A stretch of DNA of 64,000 bases from NCBI RefSeq assembly GCF_026242055.1, contig NZ_JAPJDL010000021.1, positions 62,001-126,000 on the forward strand, read 5' to 3'. This document shows positions 55,422 through 63,260 of the stretch, piece by piece (position 1 is the stretch's first letter; every line of letters begins with the position of its first letter). The notes under the pieces are model-generated. The model was not told where the DNA came from, did no database searches, and saw only the letters and a list, made by a program, of their open reading frames with translations. The DNA comes from Lentzea sp. NEAU-D7. GTDB taxonomy: Bacteria > Actinomycetota > Actinomycetes > Mycobacteriales > Pseudonocardiaceae. The translations under genes and the position numbers were made by a program.

Positions 55422-56096
55422 TCACACCTGCCCCAGCCGGTATCCGACGCCGCGCACGGTCTCCAGCAGCGAGGGCCTGCCCAGCTTCGTCCTCAGCGTG
55501 GCGACGTGCACGTCCAGCGTCCGGTTCGCGCCGGACCACGTGCGGCCCCACACCTCGGCGAGGATGCGCTCGCGCGTGCACACCGCGCCACCCGCGGCCA
55601 TCACCAGGGCGAGCACCTGGAACTCCTTGCGGGACAGGGCGACCGACTCCCCCGCCACCGTGACCTCGTGACGTCCCAGGTCGACGCGCACGTCACCGGT
55701 CTCGAACACCTCTGTGGACACCGCGCCCACACCGACCGGATCGGCACCGCGGCGCCGCCGGACGGCGTGCACCCGCGCGACGAGTTCGCCCACGTCGTAA
55801 GGCTTGACGAGGTAGTCGTCGGCCCCGGCGTGCAGGCCGAGGATCCTGTCGTCGATCTCTCCTCTCGCGGACACCACGATGATCGCGACGTCCGAAGCGG
55901 CCCTGATGGCACGGCACAGGGTGACGCCGTCCATGTCGGGCAGGCCGAGGTCGAGCAGCACCACGTCGACGCCGGCGAGGCGGTCGAGCGTGCCGCGGCC
56001 CGTGGCCTGCCGGTCCACGTGGAAACCCCGTCTGGTCAGGGCTGGGACCAAGGCCTCGGCGACCCTGTCGTCGTCCTCGACGAGCAGCACGCGCAC
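55422..56096 (-). CDS. gluR: Response regulator GluR (OmpR/PhoB type)
   Basis: 224 aa from the GTG at 56096 (SD GGGAGG). The receiver (1-115) has the acidic pair D8-D9, phosphoacceptor Asp49 (L-L-D-L-G-L-P) and K-P near 98-99. The winged-helix effector domain (about 128-222) ends in R-G-V-G-Y-R-L. It is divergent from gluA, with an inverted repeat between them, and is expected to control glutamate uptake. Confidence 0.87.
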   Translation of the reverse strand: MRVLLVEDDDRVAEALVPALTRRGFHVDRQATGRGTLDRLAGVDVVLLDLGLPDMDGVTLCRAIRAASDVAIIVVSARGEIDDRILGLHAGADDYLVKPYDVGELVARVHAVRRRRGADPVGVGAVSTEVFETGDVRVDLGRHEVTVAGESVALSRKEFQVLALVMAAGGAVCTRERILAEVWGRTWSGANRTLDVHVATLRTKLGRPSLLETVRGVGYRLGQV

Positions 56097-56138
56097 TTTC
56101 GCTACCTCCCGGGCAACCGATGTCTGCCTGTGACAGAG

Positions 56139-56161
56139 TTGAGACCCTAAGTCTTGCTCAA
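56139..56161. promoter_or_regulatory. Inverted repeat in the gluR-gluA gap
   Basis: TTGAG (56139-56143) and CTCAA (56157-56161) flank a tighter repeat AGAC-CCTAA-GTCT (56142-56154). It is the only clear dyad in the 135-bp gap and thus a candidate GluR site. Confidence 0.45.
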
Positions 56162-56231
56162 TGTCCTGGACTGGTGTGGTGGCGGACACCTAGGTTTCCG
56201 CCAACGCCGACGACCCCAAATGGAGGACTGG

Positions 56232-56984
56232 ATGACTGCCGCCTCTGCACCGCCGATGATTCGTGTGGCGGGTGTGGACAAGTTCTTCGGCCCGTTGCAC
56301 GTGCTCAAGAACGTGCAGCTGGAAGTGCCGAAGGGGCAGGTCGTGGTCGTGCTGGGGCCGTCGGGTTCCGGTAAGTCGACCCTGTGCCGGACCATCAACC
56401 GCCTCGAGCCGATCGATTCGGGCGTCATCGAGGTCGACGGGCAGCCGCTTCCCGCCGAAGGAAAAGAACTGGCCCGCCTTCGTGCCGATGTCGGCATGGT
56501 GTTCCAGTCCTTCAACCTTTTCGCGCACAAAACCATCGTCGAGAACGTCATGCTCGCTCCGGTGAAGGTGCGCAAGACGCCCGCCGCCGACGCGCGCAAG
56601 ACCGCGATGGAGCTGCTGGAGCGGGTCGGGATCGCGAACCAGGCCGACAAGTTCCCCGCGCAGCTCTCCGGTGGCCAGCAGCAGCGCGCGGCGATCGCCC
56701 GCGCGCTGGCGATGAAGCCCAAGGTGATGCTGTTCGACGAGCCGACCTCGGCGCTCGACCCCGAGATGGTCCAGGAGGTCCTGGACGTCATGACGGGCCT
56801 GGCCAAGGACGGGATGACCATGCTGGTCGTCACGCACGAGATGGGCTTCGCCCGCAAGGCCGCGGACCGGGTGATCTTCATGTCCGACGGCGAGGTGGTC
56901 GAGGACTCGACACCCGAAGAGTTCTTCTCGGCCCCGAAGTCCAACCGCGCGAAGGACTTCCTTGGCAAGATCCTGACTCACTAG
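56232..56984 (+). CDS. gluA: Glutamate ABC transporter ATP-binding protein
   Basis: 250 aa from the ATG at 56232 (SD GGAGG). Walker A is G-P-S-G-S-G-K-S-T near 42-50, the Q-loop V-F-Q-S-F-N-L-F, the signature L-S-G-G-Q-Q-Q-R, Walker B V-M-L-F-D-E-P, and the switch His V-V-T-H-E-M. It energises import of glutamate bound by GluB through GluC/GluD. It is the first gene of gluABCD. Confidence 0.95.
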   Translation: MTAASAPPMIRVAGVDKFFGPLHVLKNVQLEVPKGQVVVVLGPSGSGKSTLCRTINRLEPIDSGVIEVDGQPLPAEGKELARLRADVGMVFQSFNLFAHKTIVENVMLAPVKVRKTPAADARKTAMELLERVGIANQADKFPAQLSGGQQQRAAIARALAMKPKVMLFDEPTSALDPEMVQEVLDVMTGLAKDGMTMLVVTHEMGFARKAADRVIFMSDGEVVEDSTPEEFFSAPKSNRAKDFLGKILTH

Positions 56985-57023
56985 TAGTCAGCCCACTTTC
57001 GAACGAATGGCAGGAGAAGGACG

Positions 57024-57914
57024 ATGAGGGTTCGCACCCTTGCGGCGGTGCTGCTGACGGGCGCACTGGCCCTGACCGCGTGTGGCAAGGAGGGCAGCCC
57101 GACCGACACGGCGGCGCCCGCCGGCCTGTTCGAGGTCGCCAAGGACGTCAAGGTCGACGGCTCGCCCACGTTCGAGAAGATCAAGACCCGCGGCTCGCTG
57201 ATCGTCGGCGTCAAGGAAGACCAGCCGGGTCTCGGCTACAAGGACCCGACGACCAACAAGTACAGCGGCTTCGACATCGACATCGCGCGGCTGGTCTCGG
57301 CGAAGCTCGGCTTCGACCCCGAGAAGATCCAGTTCAAGACGATCCAGTCGGCCGCCCGCGAGCAGGCGCTGATCAACGGTGACGTCGACTACTACGTCGG
57401 CACCTACACGATCAACGCGGGCCGCAAGGAGAAGGTCTCGTTCGCGGGCCCGTACTTCGTCGCCGGCCAGGACCTGCTGGTGAAGAAGGACAACACCGAC
57501 ATCACCGGCAAGGAGACCCTCAAGGGCAAGAAGGTGTGCTCGGTGACCGGCTCCACGCCGGCCAAGCGCATCAAGGACGAGAAGCTGACCGAGGAAGGCA
57601 ACGTCCTCGAGTTCCAGGGCTACTCGCAGTGCGTCACCAAGCTCCTCAACGGTGAGGTCGACGCCGTCACCACCGACGACGCGATCCTCAAGGGCTACGC
57701 CGCCGCCGAGGAGGGCAAGCTGAAGGTCGTCGGTAAGACGTTCTCCAGCGAGCCGTACGGCATCGGCCTGCCGAAGGACGACAAGGCCCTGCGCGACAAG
57801 GTGAACGACATCCTGCAGGCCTCGCTGGACGACGGCTCGTGGCAGAAGATCTACGACGGCACGCTGGGCAAGTCCGGCTCGTCCGCCGAGAAGCCGAAGA
57901 TCGACCGGTACTGA
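57024..57914 (+). CDS. gluB: Glutamate-binding lipoprotein
   Basis: 296 aa lipoprotein (lipobox A-L-T-A-C, Cys20). Family-3 binding protein with G-F-D-I-D-I-A-R near 87-94, Q-S-A-A-R-E-Q and V-T-T-D-D-A-I. It follows gluA by 39 bp. A stable hairpin after its stop may allow more GluB than permease to be made. It resembles the orphan lipoprotein at 1472-2305. Confidence 0.94.
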   Translation: MRVRTLAAVLLTGALALTACGKEGSPTDTAAPAGLFEVAKDVKVDGSPTFEKIKTRGSLIVGVKEDQPGLGYKDPTTNKYSGFDIDIARLVSAKLGFDPEKIQFKTIQSAAREQALINGDVDYYVGTYTINAGRKEKVSFAGPYFVAGQDLLVKKDNTDITGKETLKGKKVCSVTGSTPAKRIKDEKLTEEGNVLEFQGYSQCVTKLLNGEVDAVTTDDAILKGYAAAEEGKLKVVGKTFSSEPYGIGLPKDDKALRDKVNDILQASLDDGSWQKIYDGTLGKSGSSAEKPKIDRY

Positions 57915-57927
57915 CGGTTCCTCACGT

Positions 57928-57958
57928 GGCCGGTGGATCCCACGTGGGTCCACCGGCC
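57928..57958 (+). terminator. Intercistronic hairpin between gluB and gluC (attenuator candidate)
   Basis: GGCCGGTGGA and TCCACCGGCC are perfect 10-bp arms. The centre CCCACGTGGG is itself a palindrome that extends the stem. Lying inside an operon, it probably stops part of the transcripts or protects the gluAB message. Confidence 0.65.
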
Positions 57959-57993
57959 GTTCCTTTGAAGGCGGACGGACGGCAAGGAAACCG

Positions 57994-58641
57994 ATGAGCG
58001 TCCTCACCAACAACCTAGATCTGTTCCTGCGCGCTTTTGGTCAGACACTCCAGCTCTTCGCCGTCTCCGCGGTGCTGTCGCTGGTGCTGGGCACGTTCCT
58101 CGCGGCGCTGAGGGTCAGCCCGGTACCGGTGTTCCGCGGTGTCGGCACGGCGTACGTGACGGTCCTGCGCAACACGCCGCTGACGCTGGTCTTCGTCTTC
58201 TTCGTGTTCGCGTACCCGCTGCTGGAGATCCTGAAGATCGACGAGTACACCGCCGCGGTGGTGGCGCTGTCGCTCTACACGGCGGCGTTCGTCTGCGAGG
58301 TCGTGCGGTCGGGCATCAACACGGTGCCGGTCGGCCAGGCGGAGGCGTCCCGCGCCCTCGGCCTGACGTTCACGCAGATGCTCGGCAACGTGGTGCTGCC
58401 CCAGGCGTTGCGGTCGGTGGTGCCGCCGATGACGAGCACCATGATCGCGTTGCTGAAGAACACGACGGTCGCGTCGGGCTTCGCCGTCTTCCAGGCGGGC
58501 AACATCCGCGAGCAGCTGTCGGACCAGGGTGACAACGTCCTCGTCGGACTCGTGTGGGTCGCAATCGGGTTCGTCATCCTCGTGATGCCGCTGACGTACG
58601 TCCAGCAGGTCTTCGAGAAGCGGTGGAGCGTGGCCCGATGA
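57994..58641 (+). CDS. gluC: Glutamate ABC transporter permease
   Basis: 215 aa with about five membrane helices. The inner-membrane-protein EAA loop E-A-S-R-A-L-G-L-T-F near 116-125 contacts the ATPase. V-L-R-N-T-P-L-T-L is typical of HisM/GlnP-type polar amino-acid permeases. The stop overlaps the gluD start (ATGA). Confidence 0.93.
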   Translation: MSVLTNNLDLFLRAFGQTLQLFAVSAVLSLVLGTFLAALRVSPVPVFRGVGTAYVTVLRNTPLTLVFVFFVFAYPLLEILKIDEYTAAVVALSLYTAAFVCEVVRSGINTVPVGQAEASRALGLTFTQMLGNVVLPQALRSVVPPMTSTMIALLKNTTVASGFAVFQAGNIREQLSDQGDNVLVGLVWVAIGFVILVMPLTYVQQVFEKRWSVAR

Positions 58642-59528
58642 GCATGGTGCTGTTCGACGTCCCGGGCCCCAAGGCCCGCATCCGTCACAAGATCATGGCC
58701 GTCATCGGCATCGCGGCGGTGGTCGCGGCGCTGGTGTACGTGGTGATGAGGTTCATCGTCACCGACCAGTTCACCGCTCGAAGGCTCGACTGGATCAACT
58801 ACAAGCAGATCCAGCTCTCGCTCGTCGAGGCCATCGGCAACACGCTCGGCGCGTTCGCCGTCGGCGCGGTGCTGGCCCTCGTGTTCGGCGCGATCTTCGC
58901 CGCGGCGCGGCTGTCCGACCACGCCTGGGTGCGCGCACCCGCGGCGGTCATCGTCGAGGTCTTCCGCGCGATCCCCCTCGTGATCATGATGTTCTTCTTC
59001 TACTACGGCCTTCCCGTGGCCGGGGTGAAGCTGAGCGCGTTCACGGCGGTCGTGATCAGCCTGATGCTGTACAACGGCTCGGTGCTCGCGGAGATCTTCC
59101 GCGCCGGCATCAACTCGCTGCCGAAGGGCCAGAGCGAGGCCGCGTACGCGCTGGGCATGCGCAAGACCCAGGTGATGACGTTCGTCCTGCTGCCGCAGGC
59201 GTTGCGGGCGATGCTGCCGACCATCATCAGCCAGCTCGTCGTGCTGCTGAAGGACACCGCGCTCGGCTTCCTCATCACCTTCGAGGAGCTGCTGCGGTGG
59301 GGTACGCGCATCGGTGGTGACGCGGTCAACTTCGGCCGTCCGATGATCTCGGTGATGATCGTGGTCGCCCTGGTCTACATCGGACTGTGCCTGTTGCTCA
59401 CGTGGCTCGCCACCTACCTCGAGAAGCGCAACCGCCGCAACAAGAAAGTCATCAAGCTCGACAACGACGACGCCGGGCAGGTCCAGCTCGGCAACGCGTC
59501 CGCGGCAGTCGGTGGGGTCACCGTCTGA
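58638..59528 (+). CDS. gluD: Glutamate ABC transporter permease
   Basis: 296 aa from an ATG overlapping the gluC stop. About six membrane helices are visible. The coupling loop E-A-A-Y-A-L-G-M-R-K and F-R-A-I-P-L-V-I-M mark a HisM-type permease. A charged C-terminal tail (R-N-R-R-N-K-K, then D-N-D-D) is cytoplasmic. It pairs with GluC. A terminator follows. Confidence 0.93.
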   Translation: MSMVLFDVPGPKARIRHKIMAVIGIAAVVAALVYVVMRFIVTDQFTARRLDWINYKQIQLSLVEAIGNTLGAFAVGAVLALVFGAIFAAARLSDHAWVRAPAAVIVEVFRAIPLVIMMFFFYYGLPVAGVKLSAFTAVVISLMLYNGSVLAEIFRAGINSLPKGQSEAAYALGMRKTQVMTFVLLPQALRAMLPTIISQLVVLLKDTALGFLITFEELLRWGTRIGGDAVNFGRPMISVMIVVALVYIGLCLLLTWLATYLEKRNRRNKKVIKLDNDDAGQVQLGNASAAVGGVTV

Positions 59529-59547
59529 TCCGCCGGGTCGCAGGGAA

Positions 59548-59576
59548 CGGGGCGTGTCCACATCGGACACGCCCCG
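59548..59576 (+). terminator. Terminator of gluABCD
   Basis: A perfect 12-bp inverted repeat (CGGGGCGTGTCC / GGACACGCCCCG) has a 5-nt loop, 20 bp after the gluD stop and before the converging gene. Confidence 0.8.
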
Positions 59577-59592
59577 TCGCTGCTTCCGGAGG

Positions 59593-59931
59593 TCAGACGT
59601 TCCAGTCGACGACACCGCACCAGTCCTGCCTCGCCTCCCCCACGACGTCGAGGCAGAACGTGGTGCCGGCGCGGAAGTTCGTGCCGAGCAGCCGGCGCGA
59701 GCGGTCGCCCGCCGGGAACAGCACGGGGCTGCCCGCCACCCGGTGGTCGCCGTCGCGCGACCACCGGATCTCCAGGTCGGCCTGACTGGCCGTGACCCTG
59801 AGGTAGACGTCCGAGCCGTCGACGGTGATCGTGCGGACGGCGTGCAGGTCGGCGGATGCGGTGCGCATGGCGCGGAACGTATCGGCGGGAACGGAACCGG
59901 GTCGTCTCACGAACAGTGGATCTCCCGTCAA
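59593..59931 (-). CDS. Hypothetical protein
   Basis: 112 aa from a TTG at 59931, or 105 aa from a GTG at 59910; neither has a convincing SD. It is a small beta-rich protein with R-T-I-T-V-D-G-S-D-V-Y-L and three Trp, no signal peptide or membrane helix. I do not recognise it. It occupies the site where recX-recA might be expected by synteny. Confidence 0.5.
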   Translation of the reverse strand: MTGDPLFVRRPGSVPADTFRAMRTASADLHAVRTITVDGSDVYLRVTASQADLEIRWSRDGDHRVAGSPVLFPAGDRSRRLLGTNFRAGTTFCLDVVGEARQDWCGVVDWNV

Positions 59932-59993
59932 CTTTCGCGGTACGCTCGTGGTGGGGGATCTACCGCGGTGACGTCACATGAGTGAGGGGCATT

Positions 59994-60650
59994 GTGGCGC
60001 GCGTGCTTGTTGTCGACGACCAGCCGTTGTTCCGAGCGGGCCTGGTCGCGTTGCTGAACGCTGCACCTGATCTGACCGTCGTCGGCGAGGCCGGGGACGG
60101 CGTCACCGCGTCCGCGCTGGCCGAGTCGTCGAGACCGGACGTGATCCTGCTCGACATCCGCCTGCCGGGGCTGGCCGCGCTCAAACGCGTCGTGGCGTCC
60201 GCGCGGGTGCTGGTGCTGACCACCTTCGACCTGGACGAGTACGTCCACGAGGCGTTGCGGCTGGGCGCCGCCGGGTTCGTGCTGAAGGAGTCCGAACCGG
60301 CCCGCCTGATCGCCGCCATCACGGCCGTCGCCTCGGGCGAGATGCAGTTCAGCCCCACGGTGATGCGCAGGCTCGTGGCGGCGTACCTGAGGGGCGACTC
60401 GGCTGTGGCGCCGTGGGGTTCGGCCGGCCTGGAGGAGCTGACGGACCGCGAGCGCGAGGTGCTGCGGCTGGTCGGCACCGGGCTGACGAACACGGCGATC
60501 GCGACCAGGCTGACGGTCACGGAGGGCACGGTGAAGACGCACCTCAACCGCGTGATGACGAAGCTGCGGCTGACCAGCCGGGCTCAGGCCGTGGTGATGG
60601 CGTACGAGTCCGGGCTGGTCATACCGCAGGCCGTCGCTAAGACCGCTTGA
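59994..60650 (+). CDS. Orphan LuxR/NarL-type response regulator
   Basis: 218 aa from the GTG at 59994 (SD AGGGG). The receiver has D8-D9, Asp54 in L-L-D-I-R-L-P-G, and Lys98. The stretch after Asp54 is about 6 residues shorter than usual, lacking the M-D-G turn. The LuxR helix-turn-helix lies near 150-205 (L-T-D-R-E-R-E-V-L; T-V-K-T-H-L). No kinase gene is adjacent. It is convergent with sdhB, overlapping by 14 bp. Confidence 0.85.
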   Translation: MARVLVVDDQPLFRAGLVALLNAAPDLTVVGEAGDGVTASALAESSRPDVILLDIRLPGLAALKRVVASARVLVLTTFDLDEYVHEALRLGAAGFVLKESEPARLIAAITAVASGEMQFSPTVMRRLVAAYLRGDSAVAPWGSAGLEELTDREREVLRLVGTGLTNTAIATRLTVTEGTVKTHLNRVMTKLRLTSRAQAVVMAYESGLVIPQAVAKTA

Positions 60651-61386
60651 ACAGCTTGTTGCCGAGCCAGACGATCGGGTCGTACTTGCGGTCGGCGACG
60701 CGCTCCTTCATCGGGATGAGCGCGTTGTCGGTGATGTGGATGTGCTCGGGGCACACCTCGGTGCAGCACTTGGTGATGTTGCACAGGCCGAGGCCGTGCT
60801 CGTCCTGCGCCTGGTCGACGCGGTCCGCGGTGTCGAGCGGGTGCATCTCCAGTTCGGCGACCCGCATGAGGAACCGCGGCCCCGAGAACGCCTCCTTGTT
60901 CTCCTCGTGGTCACGCACCACGTGGCAGGTGTTCTGGCACAGGAAGCACTCGATGCACTTGCGGAACTCCTGCGAGCGCTCGACGTCGACCTGCTGCATC
61001 CGGTACTCGCCTGGAGCCAGGTCCTTCGGCGGCGCGAACGACGGGACCTCGCGCGCCTTGGTGTAGTTGAAGGACACGTCGGTCACGAGGTCGCGGATGA
61101 TCGGGAACGTCCGCATCGGCGTGACCGTGATCGTCTCCGACTCCTGGAAGATCGACATCCGGGTCATGCAGAGCAGCCGCGGCCGTCCGTTGATCTCCGC
61201 CGAGCACGAGCCGCACTTGCCCGCCTTGCAGTTCCACCGCACCGCGAGGTCCGGGGCCTGGGTGGCCTGCAGCCGGTGGATGATGTCGAGGACGACCTCG
61301 CCCTCGTTGACCTCGACGGTGAAGTCCTCCAGCCCGCCGCCGGAGTCGTCACCGCGCCACACCCGGAACTTGCCCTGGTAGCTCAT
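60637..61386 (-). CDS. sdhB: Succinate dehydrogenase/fumarate reductase iron-sulfur subunit
   Basis: 249 aa from an ATG overlapping the sdhA stop (ATGA). The [2Fe-2S] ligands lie in C-K-A-G-K-C-G-S-C near 53-61. The C-terminal clusters are C-I-E-C-F-L-C-Q-N-T-C and C-C-T-E-V-C-P. It passes electrons from the flavin to the membrane quinone site. Confidence 0.94.
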   Translation of the reverse strand: MSYQGKFRVWRGDDSGGGLEDFTVEVNEGEVVLDIIHRLQATQAPDLAVRWNCKAGKCGSCSAEINGRPRLLCMTRMSIFQESETITVTPMRTFPIIRDLVTDVSFNYTKAREVPSFAPPKDLAPGEYRMQQVDVERSQEFRKCIECFLCQNTCHVVRDHEENKEAFSGPRFLMRVAELEMHPLDTADRVDQAQDEHGLGLCNITKCCTEVCPEHIHITDNALIPMKERVADRKYDPIVWLGNKLFKRS

Positions 61387-63257
61387 GCCAACTCCTCGGC
61401 GGTGAGGTACTTCTCCAGCTCGCTGCGGTCGAACAGGTCCAGCAGGTCGTGCCGGATCGGGATCTGCGGTTTCTCCGTCACCTCGGCCCCGTCGCCCTTG
61501 GCCTTGCACACCAGCAGCTTCCGGCGCCACTCCGCGTCCATCGAGGGGTGGTCGTCGCGGGTGTGGCCGCCGCGGGACTCGGTGCGCAGCAGTGCCGCCT
61601 TGGCCACGCACTCCGACACCAGCAGCATGTTGCGCAGGTCGAGGGCGAGGTGCCAGCCGGGGTTGAACTGCTGGTGGCCCTCGACGGTCAGCGCCTGCGC
61701 GCGTTCCTTGAGCTTCTCCAGCCGCTGCAGCGCCTCTTCCATCTCACCGGCTTTCCGGATGATGCCGACGAGGTCGTTCATGGACTGCTGGAGCTCCATG
61801 TGCAGCGTGTACGGGTTCTCACCGCCTTCCTGCTGGAAGGGCTTGAGCGCCGTGGCCCGAGCCTCGGTGACGATGTCCTCCGACACGACGGGGCGTTCGG
61901 CCATCGCCCGCACGTACTCCGCGGCACCCGCGCCGGCCCTGCGCCCGAAGACGAGCAGGTCCGACAACGAGTTGCCGCCCAGCCGGTTCGAGCCGTGCAT
62001 GCCGCCGGACACCTCGCCGGCCGCGTAGAGCCCCGGCACCGAGGAGGATCCCGTGTCGGGGTCGACCTCGACACCGCCCATCACGTAGTGGCAGGTCGGG
62101 CCGACCTCCATCGGCTGCGCGGTGATGTCCACGTCGGCCAGTTCCTTGAACTGGTGGTGCATGGACGGCAGCCGGCGGCGGATCTCCTCGGCGGGCAGAC
62201 GGGTCGACACGTCGAGGAAGACGCCACCGTGCGGTGAGCCGCGCCCGGCCTTGACCTCGGAGTTGATCGCGCGGGCGACCTCGTCACGCGGCAGCAGCTC
62301 CGGTGGGCGCCGGTTGCCGGCCTGGTCGGTGTACCAGCGGTCGGCCTCTTCCTCGTTGTCGGCGTACTTGTCCTTGAACACCTCGGGGATGTAGTCGAAC
62401 ATGAACCGCTTGCCGTCGGAGTTGCGGAGCACGCCACCGTCACCGCGGACGGACTCGGTGACGAGGATGCCCTTGACCGACGGCGGCCAGACCATCCCGG
62501 TGGGGTGGAACTGGATGAACTCCATGTTGATCAGCGAGGCACCGGCGCGCATCGCGAGCGCGTGGCCGTCGCCGGTGTACTCCCAGGAGTTCGAGGTGAC
62601 CTTGAACGACTTGCCGATGCCACCGGTCGCGAGGATCACCGCGGGCGCCTCGAACAGCACGAACCGGCCGGACTCGCGCCAGTAGCCGAACGCTCCGGCG
62701 ATCCTGTCGCCGTCCTTGACGAGCTCGGTGACGGTGAACTCCTGGAACACCCGCAGGCGCGCCTCGTAGTCGCCGAACTCCTTGAAGTCGTCCTGCTGCA
62801 ACGACACGATCTTCTGCTGCAGCGTGCGGATCAGCTCGAGGCCGGTGCGGTCGCCGACGTGCGCGAGCCGCGGGTACTCGTGGCCGCCGAAGTTGCGCTG
62901 CGAGATCCGGCCGTCCTTGGTGCGGTCGAACAGCGCGCCGTAGGTCTCCAGCTCCCAGACCCGTTGCGGCGCCTCCTGCGCGTGCAGCTCGGCCATGCGC
63001 CAGTTGTTGAGGAACTTGCCACCGCGCATGGTGTCGCGGAAGTGGACCTGCCAGTTGTCGCTCTCGTTCGCGTTGCCCATGGCGGCGGCGATGCCGCCCT
63101 CGGCCATGACGGTGTGGGCCTTGCCGAACAACGACTTGCAGAGGACGGCGGTGCGCAGGCCGTGCTCACGGGCCTCGATCGCGGCCCGCAGACCGGCACC
63201 ACCCGCGCCGATGACGAGAACGTCGAACGAATGCCTTTCCAGCTCGGGCAAAACCAC
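61383..63257 (-). CDS. sdhA: Succinate dehydrogenase/fumarate reductase flavoprotein subunit
   Basis: 624 aa. The FAD-binding G-A-G-G-A-G-L-R-A lies near 17-25, and His48 in K-A-H-T-V is in place for covalent flavin attachment. M-G-G-V-E-V-D, H-G-S-N-R-L-G-G-N-S and the active-site Arg region are intact. It oxidises succinate. Gene order C-A-B matches the mycobacterial Sdh1 operon (Rv0249c-Rv0247c). Confidence 0.95.
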   Translation of the reverse strand: MVLPELERHSFDVLVIGAGGAGLRAAIEAREHGLRTAVLCKSLFGKAHTVMAEGGIAAAMGNANESDNWQVHFRDTMRGGKFLNNWRMAELHAQEAPQRVWELETYGALFDRTKDGRISQRNFGGHEYPRLAHVGDRTGLELIRTLQQKIVSLQQDDFKEFGDYEARLRVFQEFTVTELVKDGDRIAGAFGYWRESGRFVLFEAPAVILATGGIGKSFKVTSNSWEYTGDGHALAMRAGASLINMEFIQFHPTGMVWPPSVKGILVTESVRGDGGVLRNSDGKRFMFDYIPEVFKDKYADNEEEADRWYTDQAGNRRPPELLPRDEVARAINSEVKAGRGSPHGGVFLDVSTRLPAEEIRRRLPSMHHQFKELADVDITAQPMEVGPTCHYVMGGVEVDPDTGSSSVPGLYAAGEVSGGMHGSNRLGGNSLSDLLVFGRRAGAGAAEYVRAMAERPVVSEDIVTEARATALKPFQQEGGENPYTLHMELQQSMNDLVGIIRKAGEMEEALQRLEKLKERAQALTVEGHQQFNPGWHLALDLRNMLLVSECVAKAALLRTESRGGHTRDDHPSMDAEWRRKLLVCKAKGDGAEVTEKPQIPIRHDLLDLFDRSELEKYLTAEELA

Positions 63258-63260
63258 TCC

